From assembly GCF_026000375.1 (NCBI RefSeq), contig NZ_AP026708.1, positions 808,501 through 872,500 of the forward strand: 64,000 nucleotides of DNA. Reading direction: 5' to 3'. This document shows, one piece after another, positions 7,976 through 16,475 of this stretch. The stretch comes from Pseudodesulfovibrio portus (GTDB lineage: Bacteria; Desulfobacterota; Desulfovibrionia; Desulfovibrionales; Desulfovibrionaceae). Position 1 is the stretch's first letter, and each line of letters starts with the position of its first letter. The position numbers and the translations under genes were made by a program. The notes beneath the pieces are model-generated. The model saw nothing but the letters and a program-made list of their open reading frames with translations. It did not search any database and was not told where the DNA came from.

Positions 7976-9235
7976 ATGCGCGTACTCATCACCCACACGA
8001 ATTTCCCGGCACAGTTCAGACACATCGCAGAATACCTGGGGCACTCCGAACAAAACCAGATCGTCTTCGCCACCCGGACACTCCGCAAGGAGTGGGCCAT
8101 CCCCGGCGTGACCAAGGTCGTCTTCGCCCCCGACACGAAAACCGAAAGCCTGCCCCACCCCCTCGCCCGGGGATACGACGACAACCTGCGCCACGGCACG
8201 GCCATGGTCCAGGCCTGCGAAACCCTGAAAAAACGCGGCTTCGTCCCGGACGTGATCCTCGGCCACTCCGGCTGGGGCCAGACCATGTTCCTGCGGGACG
8301 TCTTCCCCGACGTGCCCTTTGTCGGCTACTTCGAATGGTACTACGATGCGGACAGCGCCGAATTCGCCTTTGAGGGAAAAGAACTCGACGCCATGGAGCG
8401 GGCGCGGCTGCGGACCCGCAACACCCCCATGCTGCACGACCTCGCCTCCTGCCGGGTCGGCGTGACGCCCACCGCCTGGCAACGCGCCCAGTTCCCGGCC
8501 GTTTTCCAGCCCAAGCTCGTGCAGGCGCACGACGGCATCAACACCCGGTATTTCGCTCCCGCAGAAGGCGGGCGGCTGCCCATCGGCCAACTCGACCTGC
8601 CGGACACGGACCTGACCGGGGCCGAGGAGCTGGTCACCTACTGCGCACGCGGCCTGGAGCCATACAGGGGCTTCCCGTCCTTCTACGAATCCCTGCCCGC
8701 CATACTCGAAGCGCGGCCCGGCTGCCACGTGCTCATCGTGGGCGAGGACCGGGTCTGCTACAGCCCGAAATTGCCCGGCGACAAATCCTACAGGGAAACC
8801 ATGTGCGAAACGGTGCCGGTGGACGAGAGCCGGGTCCACTTCACCGGCCCCCTGCCCTACGGATTGTACAAGCAGGTTCTCCAGGCCTCGTCGGCCCACG
8901 TCTACCTGACCTGGCCCTTCGTGCTCTCATGGTCCCTGCTCGAAGCCATGTCCTGCAGCTGCCTGGTGGTGGGCTCGGACACCGAACCGGTGCGCGAAGT
9001 GATCCGCCACGGGGAAAACGGATTGCTCACGGACTTCCACTCCCCGGAAAAAATAGCCGAAACCACCATTGACGCCCTGGCCCGCCAGGAGGAATACTCC
9101 GGGCTGAGGGACAACGCGCGGCAGACCGTCCTCGACGCCTATTGCCTGAGCAAATGCCTGCCCGCGCACCTCAATCTCCTGGCCAGGGTGGCCGGAGTGA
9201 AGCTCCCCGCCAACCAGCAACAAAAACAAGGATGA
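7976..9235 (+). CDS. Glycosyltransferase family 4 protein
   Basis: A 419-residue GT-B enzyme. The N-lobe starts with RVLITHTNFPAQFRH. The C-lobe carries the GT4 signature SLLEAMSCSCLVVGSDTEPV with the downstream EVIRHGENGLL, where the Glu residues contact the nucleotide-sugar donor. Acceptor and donor are unknown; targets of such enzymes include lipopolysaccharide, capsule and flagellin glycans. There is no good ribosome-binding site, so translation may be coupled to the response regulator 16 bases upstream. Its stop codon nearly touches the cyclophilin start, so the three genes look like one operon. Confidence 0.85.
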   Translation: MRVLITHTNFPAQFRHIAEYLGHSEQNQIVFATRTLRKEWAIPGVTKVVFAPDTKTESLPHPLARGYDDNLRHGTAMVQACETLKKRGFVPDVILGHSGWGQTMFLRDVFPDVPFVGYFEWYYDADSAEFAFEGKELDAMERARLRTRNTPMLHDLASCRVGVTPTAWQRAQFPAVFQPKLVQAHDGINTRYFAPAEGGRLPIGQLDLPDTDLTGAEELVTYCARGLEPYRGFPSFYESLPAILEARPGCHVLIVGEDRVCYSPKLPGDKSYRETMCETVPVDESRVHFTGPLPYGLYKQVLQASSAHVYLTWPFVLSWSLLEAMSCSCLVVGSDTEPVREVIRHGENGLLTDFHSPEKIAETTIDALARQEEYSGLRDNARQTVLDAYCLSKCLPAHLNLLARVAGVKLPANQQQKQG

Positions 9236-9237
9236 CC

Positions 9238-9783
9238 ATGAAAACCTTTCTGAAGACCGTTGCCGTTCTCGCCCTGATGACCCTGCTCTCCATCCCGGCC
9301 TTTGCCGGGGAAGACCTGGAGAACACCCTGTACCTCGACCTCAAGGACGGCCGCGTGACCATCGAGCTCAGGCCGGACCTGGCCCCCAACCACGTGGCCC
9401 GGATCAAGGAGCTGACCCGCATGAAATTCTACGACGGCCTGGTGTTCCACCGGGTCATCGACGGGTTCATGGCCCAGACCGGCGACCCCACCGGCACCGG
9501 ACGAAGCGGCTCCGGCAAGAACCTGAAGGCCGAATTCTCCGACGCTCCCTTCCTGCGCGGCACCCTGGGCATGGCCCGCTCCCAAAGCCCGGACAGCGCG
9601 GACAGCCAGTTCTTCATCTGCTTTGCAAACGCGCCCCACCTCAACGGCCAGTACACGGTCTGGGGCGAGGTCACGTCCGGCATGGAATTCGTGGACAACA
9701 TCAAGCGCGGCGAGGGCCGGGGCGGCATGGTCCGCAACCCGGACAAGATCATCCGCATGCAGGTGGCCGCCGACGCCGAATAG
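9238..9783 (+). CDS. Periplasmic peptidylprolyl isomerase, cyclophilin type
   Basis: A 181-residue cyclophilin with an N-terminal signal peptide (KTF, a hydrophobic run, then cleavage after AFA). The cyclophilin core is clear: FHRVIDGFMAQTGDP with the catalytic Arg, GTLGMARS, SQFFICFA and YTVWGEV. It should catalyse cis-trans isomerisation of X-Pro bonds in exported proteins. Two ATGs lie 6 bases apart. The second is chosen because AAGGA sits at proper distance from it, whereas the first overlaps AAGGA. It ends at a strong terminator and is the last gene of the response regulator-glycosyltransferase unit. Confidence 0.9.
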   Translation: MKTFLKTVAVLALMTLLSIPAFAGEDLENTLYLDLKDGRVTIELRPDLAPNHVARIKELTRMKFYDGLVFHRVIDGFMAQTGDPTGTGRSGSGKNLKAEFSDAPFLRGTLGMARSQSPDSADSQFFICFANAPHLNGQYTVWGEVTSGMEFVDNIKRGEGRGGMVRNPDKIIRMQVAADAE

Positions 9784-9800
9784 GCCGCGCCGCAGACGAC

Positions 9801-9841
9801 AAAAAAAGAGGCGCATCCCTTCCGGGTGCGCCTCTTTTTTT
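9801..9841. terminator. Strong bidirectional terminator between cyclophilin and acyl-CoA ligase genes
   Basis: A 15-bp perfect stem flanked by seven A on the left and seven T on the right, with an 11-nt loop. It is placed 17 bases after the cyclophilin stop and 12 bases from the end of the convergent ligase gene, so it serves both. Confidence 0.9.
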
Positions 9842-9853
9842 GCTTCGGTGCGA

Positions 9854-11746
9854 TTATTTGTCCACGTAGAGGAATCGCTTGATCTTCTGGGTGGGGGTCT
9901 TTTCAAACGGCTCCACCTGCTCGAACACCCGGCTCAGCCTGGCAAAGGCGGACACCTTGCCGTTCACTTCCTTGCGGATGCTCTCCAGCAATTCCTGGAT
10001 CTTGGCCCGGACCTCGGATTCGATCATCTTGGTCACGCCGAATTCCTCGTCCAGGGTGTCGTAGTTGAGATGAATCCGCGCAGCCACCTTGCCGTTCCCG
10101 TCATCGAAGACCAGGGATTCCACGACATGGTCGCCGGCGTTGATGATGGACTCGATCTCCTCGGGATAGATATTTTCGCCGCTGGGGCCGAGGATCATGT
10201 TCTTGAGGCGGCCCTTGAGGTACAGGTATCCGTCCTTGAACTTGCCCAGGTCGCCGGTCTTGAGCCAGCCGTCCTCGGTGAAGGTGTCCTGGGTGTCGAC
10301 GGGCGCCTTGTAGTATTCGCGCATGATGTTCGGCCCCTTGGCCAGGACCTCGCCCTCGCCGGTTTCGGGGTCCGGGTCGGCGATCATCAGCTCGACGCCG
10401 GGCAGGGGCGGCCCGATGGCCCGCAGCCGCTGGCGGCTCGGATCGACCCCGGCCAGGAGCGGCGACGCCTCGGTCATGCCGTAGCCGATGGCGTAGGGCA
10501 CCTTCGCATCGGTCAGGAAACTCTCCACCTCGGGAGAAAGGGGCGCGCCGCCGATGCACATGCACCGCAACTCGCCGCCAAAGGCCTCGATGAGCTTCCG
10601 GCCCGCCACCTGGGACAATTTGCGCCGGGCCGGGCCGATCTTCATCAGCCCGCGCGCCACGCCCGAACCGGTCAGCTTGCGCTTGATCCGGTTCTTGTAA
10701 ATTTTCTCGATGATCAGGGGCACCACGTTCATGACCGTCGGCTTGACCTTCTGCATGGCGGGCAAAAGCGCCTTGGGAGTGGGCGGCTTCTGGAGGTAGT
10801 AGACCGCGCTGCCGCAGTGCAGGGGGACGAGCATGCCCACGGTGGACTCGTAGGTGTGGGCCATGGGCAGGACGGACAGGAAACGATCGGTGTGGAAGAC
10901 CGGGATGGTCAGCACCCCGGACAGACAGTTCTGCACCAGGTTGCGATGGGTCAGGACCACGCCCTTGGAATGGCCGGTGGTGCCGGAGGTATAGAGGATG
11001 GCGGCCACATCGTCCTCGGTCAGCTTGAACTCCGCGCCGGACTTGCGGTCGATGAACTTGCGGGCGTAAGCGCCGAACTGCTCGACCTTTTCCCTGGCCG
11101 TGCCGGTGAACCGCTCCATGCGCTCCATGGCCTGGTCGCTCAACCTCTCGACCTTGGCCATGTAGGTGTTGCCCAGCTTCTCCACCTTGTCCTTGGTCGA
11201 TCCCGCGAACCGCTCCTTGGCGGCCTCGCTGAACTTGTCCATCTTTTCCCGGGCCATCTCGCCGAGATGCACCATGCGCTCACGGGCCTGCTCGAGGGCT
11301 TCCTGGTACGGCGTGGGCTCCCCTTCCCCGGCCTCGATGGAGAAATCGTTCATGACCATCACGGTCTCGAGCCTGGGTAAGTTGTCGCCCTCCACCTTCT
11401 CGAGATACCGCTGGGACGCGACCACCATCTTGGCCTCGGAATGGCGCAGGATGTGGTGCACGGCGCTGGGGTGGAATTCCTGCAGAATAGGCACGGCGAT
11501 GGCGCCCATGGTGGTGATGGAAAAATAGGTGATGGCCCAGTTGGGCATGTTTTCGCTGAGGATGGCCACCTTGTCGCCGGGTCGGATGCCCAGGTCGCCC
11601 AGCACGGTCTGCATGTCGAGCACGCTCTTGGCCAGCTGGGTATAGGTGATGGGCTCGCCCCCGACAAACGACAATGCCGTCCGATCCACATACTTCTGAA
11701 CGGAATCTTCCAGCAGTTCCTTCAACGTGGTGATTTGATCGCTCAC
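9854..11746 (-). CDS. AMP-dependent long-chain acyl-CoA synthetase-type ligase with helical insert
   Basis: A 630-residue ANL-superfamily enzyme. The P-loop YTSGTTGHSKG (about residues 252-262), GYGMTEASP and the DGWLKTGDLG hinge are present, so it should adenylate a carboxylate and load it onto CoA or a carrier. Best fit is FadD/AMP-binding long-chain ligase. Residues about 150-237, just before the P-loop, are an unusual Lys/Glu/Met-rich insert with recurring MAREKM, AKERF, MERMERF and AREKVEQF units. It reads as an amphipathic helix or coiled coil and is absent from typical members. Start: a GTG with GGGAGGG upstream is preferred over an ATG 99 bases further out. Acyl-CoA made here could feed the acyl-CoA dehydrogenase/ETF genes in the window. 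Confidence 0.85.
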   Translation of the reverse strand: MSDQITTLKELLEDSVQKYVDRTALSFVGGEPITYTQLAKSVLDMQTVLGDLGIRPGDKVAILSENMPNWAITYFSITTMGAIAVPILQEFHPSAVHHILRHSEAKMVVASQRYLEKVEGDNLPRLETVMVMNDFSIEAGEGEPTPYQEALEQARERMVHLGEMAREKMDKFSEAAKERFAGSTKDKVEKLGNTYMAKVERLSDQAMERMERFTGTAREKVEQFGAYARKFIDRKSGAEFKLTEDDVAAILYTSGTTGHSKGVVLTHRNLVQNCLSGVLTIPVFHTDRFLSVLPMAHTYESTVGMLVPLHCGSAVYYLQKPPTPKALLPAMQKVKPTVMNVVPLIIEKIYKNRIKRKLTGSGVARGLMKIGPARRKLSQVAGRKLIEAFGGELRCMCIGGAPLSPEVESFLTDAKVPYAIGYGMTEASPLLAGVDPSRQRLRAIGPPLPGVELMIADPDPETGEGEVLAKGPNIMREYYKAPVDTQDTFTEDGWLKTGDLGKFKDGYLYLKGRLKNMILGPSGENIYPEEIESIINAGDHVVESLVFDDGNGKVAARIHLNYDTLDEEFGVTKMIESEVRAKIQELLESIRKEVNGKVSAFARLSRVFEQVEPFEKTPTQKIKRFLYVDK

Positions 11747-12053
11747 ACACCCTCCCCGAATGGTTTTGCGACGAAAAATGAACGCACCCCCGGTGCGCCC
11801 ACTAGGAATACCATGTTTCGCGAGGGGGTCAAGAGTACGTCGCATTCAAACAGCTGTTGGGAAAGCCCATTCAATACGGGATGTTCCTGCGACGCTGCCG
11901 CGAGGATGCAACCGCTCCGACGGAACGGACCAGTTGCACGGCGACTGAGGAAGAAACGGCAGAATCGACATGCCGGACACAACCGTTTTGTGGTACGGGA
12001 CCTGTAGTGCAGGCATCGTGTTTGATTTGAACGCCGAAGAACCGGAGGCGAAC
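11747..12053. other. Divergent intergenic region, acyl-CoA ligase / mscS
   Basis: About 307 bases between two divergent genes. It must hold both promoters, but I see no convincing -35/-10 pair, no sigma-54 element, no RNA gene and no substantial hairpin. Confidence 0.4.
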
Positions 12054-13112
12054 ATGCAAGACATCGAATGGACAGGCTGGATGATGCGAATCGGTTTCTC
12101 CCTGCTGCTGGCCGGAGCGCTGGCGGTCTTTTTCCGCCGACTCAAGGGCGGGAAAGGAAACCTGAGCGAGATTTGGAAGACCTTGAGCCGGGCGCTGCAA
12201 AGGCGGGTGGTCTCCATCGGCGTGGCCGCCCTGGGCTGCTCCCTGGCGGCGCTGCTGCTGCCCCTCGTCGGGCCGGGCCCTGAGGGAACGCACACGGCAA
12301 ATTCTCTGCTGGGGTCCGCATGGGTGGTGCTGGCGGCATGGGGGCTCACCGTAGGGATGTCGGTGGCCGGCGGGATGATCCAGCGGGAATACGACGTCGG
12401 CGTGGCGGACAACCTGCAGGCCCGGCGCATGCACACCCGGATACAGGTCCTTCAACGCATCGTGGTGGTCATCATCTGGATCGGGGCCGTGGCCGGCGTC
12501 CTCATGCAGTACGACACCTTCCGCGCCCTGGGCACCACCCTTCTGGCCTCGGCGGGCGTCCTGAGCATCATCCTCGGCATTTCCGCGCAAAAGACCTTCG
12601 GCTCCATCGTGGCCGGGATACAGATCGCCCTGTCCCAACCCATCAACCTCGACGACGTGGTCATTGTCGAGGGGGAATGGGGCCGGATCGAGGAGGTCAC
12701 CTTCACCTACGTGGTGGTCAGGATATGGGATCAGCGACGGCTGATACTGCCCGTGACCTATTTCCTGGAACACCCCTTCCAGAACTGGACGCGCAAAAGC
12801 GCGGACATAACGGGCAGCGTCCTCATGCACGTGGACTACGCGACGCCCCTGGAGCCGTTGCGCAAAGAGGCCCGCCGCATCTGCGAATCCGCCGGCACGT
12901 TGTGGGACGGCAAGACCTTCGTCCTGCAGGTCACCGAGGCGGGCCCGGAGGACATGACCATCCGGGTGCTGGCCGGTTCCCCGGACGCGTCGAGCGCCTG
13001 GGACCTGCGCTGCATGCTGCGGGAGGGATTGATCACCTTCATGAAGGACACCTGCCCGGACTGCCTCCCCAAACGGCGCGTGGTGATCGCCGATTCAACG
13101 GGGACGGACTGA
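12054..13112 (+). CDS. MscS-family mechanosensitive channel protein
   Basis: A 352-residue inner-membrane protein. Three hydrophobic segments precede the pore-lining helix and the MscS beta domain, recognisable in LGISAQKTFGSIVAGIQIA followed by ALSQPINLDDVVIV and ILPVTYFLEHPFQNWT. Such channels release ions and small solutes under membrane tension during osmotic downshift. The chosen ATG is 7 bases after CCGGAGG, the best site in the region; an upstream ATG would add 28 poorly conserved residues. It is convergent with the racemase gene, with only 6 bases between stop codons and no obvious terminator. Confidence 0.88.
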   Translation: MQDIEWTGWMMRIGFSLLLAGALAVFFRRLKGGKGNLSEIWKTLSRALQRRVVSIGVAALGCSLAALLLPLVGPGPEGTHTANSLLGSAWVVLAAWGLTVGMSVAGGMIQREYDVGVADNLQARRMHTRIQVLQRIVVVIIWIGAVAGVLMQYDTFRALGTTLLASAGVLSIILGISAQKTFGSIVAGIQIALSQPINLDDVVIVEGEWGRIEEVTFTYVVVRIWDQRRLILPVTYFLEHPFQNWTRKSADITGSVLMHVDYATPLEPLRKEARRICESAGTLWDGKTFVLQVTEAGPEDMTIRVLAGSPDASSAWDLRCMLREGLITFMKDTCPDCLPKRRVVIADSTGTD

Positions 13113-13118
13113 GAGTGA

Positions 13119-13808
13119 TTATCCAAGCGCCTTCTTGACTACCGTGGCCGCGTGAATCGCGCAGGTGTCGAGGGTGGGGACGTCCGTGTCGCCGGGCCGG
13201 ACCAGCAGGCCGATCTCGGTGCAGCCGAGAATGACCGCCTGGGCACCCTTTGCGGAAAGATCGTCGATGATGCGCAGGTATTCGGCGCGGGACGGGTCGA
13301 GAAAGGCACCCCTGCACATCTCGTCGAAGATGACGCGGTCCACCAGCTTGCGGTCCCCTGCCTCCGGGACCAGGACCTCGAGGCCGTGCTCATTGAGGCG
13401 GCCCGAGTAGAAGTCGTCCTCCATGGTGAATGCCGTGCCGAGCAGCCCCACCCGGGTGCAGCCCCGTTCCCTGGCCGCGTCCGCCGTGGCGTCGGCGATG
13501 TGGATGAGCGGGATGGACAGCGCGTCCGCCACCTGGGGAGCCACCTTGTGCATGGTGTTGGTGCCGATGACCATCAGGTCCGCGCCCGCCTTTTCCAGGG
13601 TCCGGGCGGCAGCGGCCAGCCGATCCCCGATTTCGCTCCACCGCCCCGCGCACATCAGGTCGCGCAGTTCCTGGAACTCCAGGCTGTTCATGAGAATCTT
13701 CGCGGAATGCAGCCCGCCGAGACGGGCCTTCACTTCCTCGTTCATGACGCGGTAGTATTCCGCCGATGATTCCCAGCTCATGCCGCCGAGCAGGCCGATG
13801 GTCTTCAT
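13119..13808 (-). CDS. Aspartate/glutamate racemase family protein (YgeA-like)
   Basis: A 229-residue cofactor-independent racemase fold protein starting KTIGLLGGMSWESS. The usual first catalytic Cys is replaced by Thr in GTNTMHK (T83), while the second is kept in ILGCTEIG (C196). As I recall, E. coli YgeA has the same Thr/Cys arrangement and acts as an amino-acid racemase with broad substrates, so activity is not excluded. The gene lies 12 bases downstream of azlD on the same strand and is probably cotranscribed with azlCD, which suggests a link to amino-acid handling. Confidence 0.82.
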   Translation of the reverse strand: MKTIGLLGGMSWESSAEYYRVMNEEVKARLGGLHSAKILMNSLEFQELRDLMCAGRWSEIGDRLAAAARTLEKAGADLMVIGTNTMHKVAPQVADALSIPLIHIADATADAARERGCTRVGLLGTAFTMEDDFYSGRLNEHGLEVLVPEAGDRKLVDRVIFDEMCRGAFLDPSRAEYLRIIDDLSAKGAQAVILGCTEIGLLVRPGDTDVPTLDTCAIHAATVVKKALG

Positions 13809-13820
13809 TGTCGAAACCCC

Positions 13821-14147
13821 TTATTCGAAAAAGTACCGCCCCGCCGCCACCAGGGCCATGCCCAGGGCCACGGTGCCGAAGAACGACTTGGTGCGCCAGG
13901 CCAGCAGGAAGGCCGGTATGGCCGCCCACAGGAAGAAGTTGTCAGGCGTGAAATCGAACTGCCCGTCCTTGAGCACAAGCGACGGGAAGAGCATGGCCGA
14001 GAGTACGGCCACGGGCACGAAGGAGAGCCAGCGAACCACGGGTTCGGGCAGGGACCGCGTGGCCAGCGCCACCAGCGGGGCCATGCGCGGGACATAGGTC
14101 ACGGCCAGCATGCCCAGGAAGGTCAAAAAGATTATTTTCTGGTCCAT
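13821..14147 (-). CDS. azlD: AzlD-type branched-chain amino acid transport subunit
   Basis: A 108-residue membrane protein with four hydrophobic segments. It carries the AzlD features VTYVPRMAPL near the N-terminus and SAMLFPSLVL in the middle. AzlD pairs with AzlC to export branched-chain amino acids or analogues. Its start overlaps the end of azlC by 16 bases, which implies translational coupling. The start is set by this overlap and by the family's length of about 100-110 residues; a longer frame in the same register runs upstream inside azlC and is not real. Confidence 0.85.
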   Translation of the reverse strand: MDQKIIFLTFLGMLAVTYVPRMAPLVALATRSLPEPVVRWLSFVPVAVLSAMLFPSLVLKDGQFDFTPDNFFLWAAIPAFLLAWRTKSFFGTVALGMALVAAGRYFFE

Positions 14148-14842
14148 GTTTCCACTCCCGCGCCGAAGGTTGCGCCGATAACGGTGGCGATGATCACGCT
14201 CCACTGGTCCGCGCCCGCCTGGATCAGGACGATGGCGGTCAGCCCCGTGAAACCGGCCACGAGCACGTGCAGCTTGTTCCTGGTCTGCATGACCAGCAGC
14301 GCGATGAACATGGCGGGCAGGGCGTAGTCGATGCCCAGCGGCTCCACCCTCGGGATGGACGCCCCGGCCACGAAACCCACGAACGAAGCCAGGGTCCAGG
14401 AGGCCTGGGCGATATAGTTGATGGCGAAGCAGGTGGTCTTGTTCAGGTCGCCGCGCGCAAACCGGGCCGAGTGCACGGCAAATGATTCGTCGGTCACCTG
14501 GTAGGCGAACAGGGCCAGCTCCCACTTCTTCCAGCTCTTGAGGTTCGGGGCCAGGGACGCGCTCATGAGCAGATGGCGCAGGTTGACCACGAAGGTGGTC
14601 GCGATGATGGACAGCGGGCTTACTCCTGCGGCGAACAGGGCCACGGCGATGAGCTGGGCCGACCCGGCGTACACCAGGACGGACATGAGCACGGTGTTGA
14701 GCATGGACAGCCCGGCCTGCTGGGCAAGGACGCCGTAGGCCACGCCCACGGGCAGATAGCCCATGACGATGGGGGCCACCAGCTTGGCGGCTGACATCAT
14801 GGGGGAATCCGCCTGCTCTCCGGCAACGGCTTCGATGGTCAT
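14132..14842 (-). CDS. azlC: AzlC-type branched-chain amino acid permease
   Basis: A 236-residue polytopic membrane protein of the AzlC/YgaZ family. Visible signatures are APIVMGYLPVGVAYGVLA, VYAGSAQLIAV, VVNLRHLLMSASLAP and TDESFAV. With AzlD it probably exports branched-chain amino acids. Several in-frame ATGs exist; this one has AGAGAGAG at acceptable spacing, and one 33 bases upstream is an alternative. It is divergent from a MocR-type regulator, with a repeated CTGTA/TACAG motif between them, which suggests that regulator controls azlCD. Confidence 0.85.
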   Translation of the reverse strand: MTIEAVAGEQADSPMMSAAKLVAPIVMGYLPVGVAYGVLAQQAGLSMLNTVLMSVLVYAGSAQLIAVALFAAGVSPLSIIATTFVVNLRHLLMSASLAPNLKSWKKWELALFAYQVTDESFAVHSARFARGDLNKTTCFAINYIAQASWTLASFVGFVAGASIPRVEPLGIDYALPAMFIALLVMQTRNKLHVLVAGFTGLTAIVLIQAGADQWSVIIATVIGATFGAGVETWTRK

Positions 14843-14921
14843 GACGAGTCTCTCTCTGAATGTCTGTCGGGCCATGGCCCGGTTAATGTGATCAATCCTC
14901 GGGTTGCAGTAAAGCGGAAAA

Positions 14922-14944
14922 ACTGTAATCAGTACAGATACAGT
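14922..14944. promoter_or_regulatory. Putative MocR operator between azlC and its divergent regulator
   Basis: The stretch contains ACTGTA, TACAG and ATACAGT in close succession: CTGTA-N5-TACAG is an inverted repeat, followed by a second copy of the right half. Repeated half-sites in a short divergent promoter are typical of GntR/MocR operators. The assignment to this regulator is inferred from position. Confidence 0.5.
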
Positions 14945-14981
14945 TGATTCAAAATATGCACATAACAGATTGAGGAAAGCC

Positions 14982-16406
14982 ATGGCCGGTTACCGCTATC
15001 AGGCCGTCGAGAAACACATCATGACCATGATCGGGTCCGGGGCCCTGGGGCTGGGCGACCGGCTCCCCTCCCTGCGCACCCTGAGTTCCCGGCTGGGCGT
15101 ATCCATTTCCACCGTGAACCAGGCGTATATCGAACTGGAGCGGAAATCCGTGGTGGAAGCCCGGCCCAGGTCCGGGTTCTTCGTGCGCCGCAGGTCCACG
15201 AGGCTGCCGCGCACCGAGGCAACCCCCACGCCCATGGAGCGGCCCCGGGCCGTGACCCGCATCGGGCTGATCCAGACCGTGCTCGAATCCGTGGGCGCGG
15301 CGGACTGGACCCCGTTGGACGTGGTCGCCCCCGGCCCGGACCTGCTGCCGCTCCGGGAACTGGGCAATATCACGGCGAGCGTGGTCCGCGACGACCCCGG
15401 CAGGGCCATGGGCTACGCCCCCATCCCCGGCGACCAGCAGCTCATCCGCCAGATCGCCTACCGGTCCATGGAGCACTCCATCCCGGCGAATCCGGACGAC
15501 CCGATCATCACCGCCGGATGCATGGAGGCCCTGTACCTTTCCCTGCGCTCGGTCTGCCGCCGGGGCGACACCGTGCTCATCCAGTCGCCCACCTATTACT
15601 GCTTCCTGCTGCTGCTCGAGACGCTGGGACTGCGGACCATCGAGATTCCGTCCGACCCGAAATGCGGCGTCACGCCCACCGCGCTGCACAAGGCGCTGAA
15701 CACCTTCGACATCTCGGCCTGCGTACTGGCCCCCAACTTCAACAACCCCGATTCAAGCCTGACTCCGGACGACGCGAAGAGGGAGATCGTGGCCATGCTG
15801 GCCGAACGCGACATCCCCCTTGTGGAGGACGACGTGTCAACGGACCTCCACTTCGATCCCAAACGACCCACCACATTCAAGCAGTTCGACGAAAAGGGGC
15901 TGGTCCTGCTCTGCTCCTCCTTTTCCAAGACCATCGGCCCCGGCTACCGCGTGGGCTGGATGCTGCCCGGTCGGTACCGGCAGAAGGTGCTGGAGATCAA
16001 GGCCACCACCAACGTGTCCACCTCGGCCCCGGCCCAGATGGCCATTGCCGAGTACCTGCGGCAGGGGCGGATGGAACGCCACCTCAAGAAGCTGCGCGGG
16101 GCCCTGGAAAAACAGATGGACACCATGCAGCTCCACCTGCAGCGGCATTTCCCCCAAGGCACCCGCGTCACCCACCCCTCCGGCGGGGCCGTGCTCTGGT
16201 TGGAACTGCCGCCCCGGGTGGATGCCGTGGAACTGTTCTACCAGGCGCGGGCACGGAAAGTGGGCATCGCTCCGGGCCCCATCTTCTCCACCCAGGCCAA
16301 GTTCGCCAACTACATACGCATCACCTACGGATCGCCCTGGTCCGACGAGCAGGAAGAGGCCGTGCGCATTCTCGGCGAACTGGCCGGGCACAGGATTGAG
16401 CGATAG
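14982..16406 (+). CDS. MocR-type transcriptional regulator (GntR HTH fused to aminotransferase domain)
   Basis: A 474-residue fusion. Residues 1-75 form a GntR winged helix (LPSLRTLSSRLGVSISTVNQAY). The rest is a fold-type I aminotransferase domain with the PLP-binding Lys in SSFSKTIGPGYRVGW, NFNNPDSS upstream of it and YIRITYGSPW near the end. MocR proteins use PLP or an amino-acid/PLP adduct as the signal rather than as a catalyst. The ATG has GAGGAAAG directly upstream. It is divergent from azlCD and followed by rarD; either transporter could be its target. Confidence 0.9.
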   Translation: MAGYRYQAVEKHIMTMIGSGALGLGDRLPSLRTLSSRLGVSISTVNQAYIELERKSVVEARPRSGFFVRRRSTRLPRTEATPTPMERPRAVTRIGLIQTVLESVGAADWTPLDVVAPGPDLLPLRELGNITASVVRDDPGRAMGYAPIPGDQQLIRQIAYRSMEHSIPANPDDPIITAGCMEALYLSLRSVCRRGDTVLIQSPTYYCFLLLLETLGLRTIEIPSDPKCGVTPTALHKALNTFDISACVLAPNFNNPDSSLTPDDAKREIVAMLAERDIPLVEDDVSTDLHFDPKRPTTFKQFDEKGLVLLCSSFSKTIGPGYRVGWMLPGRYRQKVLEIKATTNVSTSAPAQMAIAEYLRQGRMERHLKKLRGALEKQMDTMQLHLQRHFPQGTRVTHPSGGAVLWLELPPRVDAVELFYQARARKVGIAPGPIFSTQAKFANYIRITYGSPWSDEQEEAVRILGELAGHRIER

Positions 16407-16475
16407 CCTCCATCGGAATTTCCGGCTTTACCCGGAAAACCGACCGGCGTAGTGTCGCCCATCCGGGAGAAAGAC

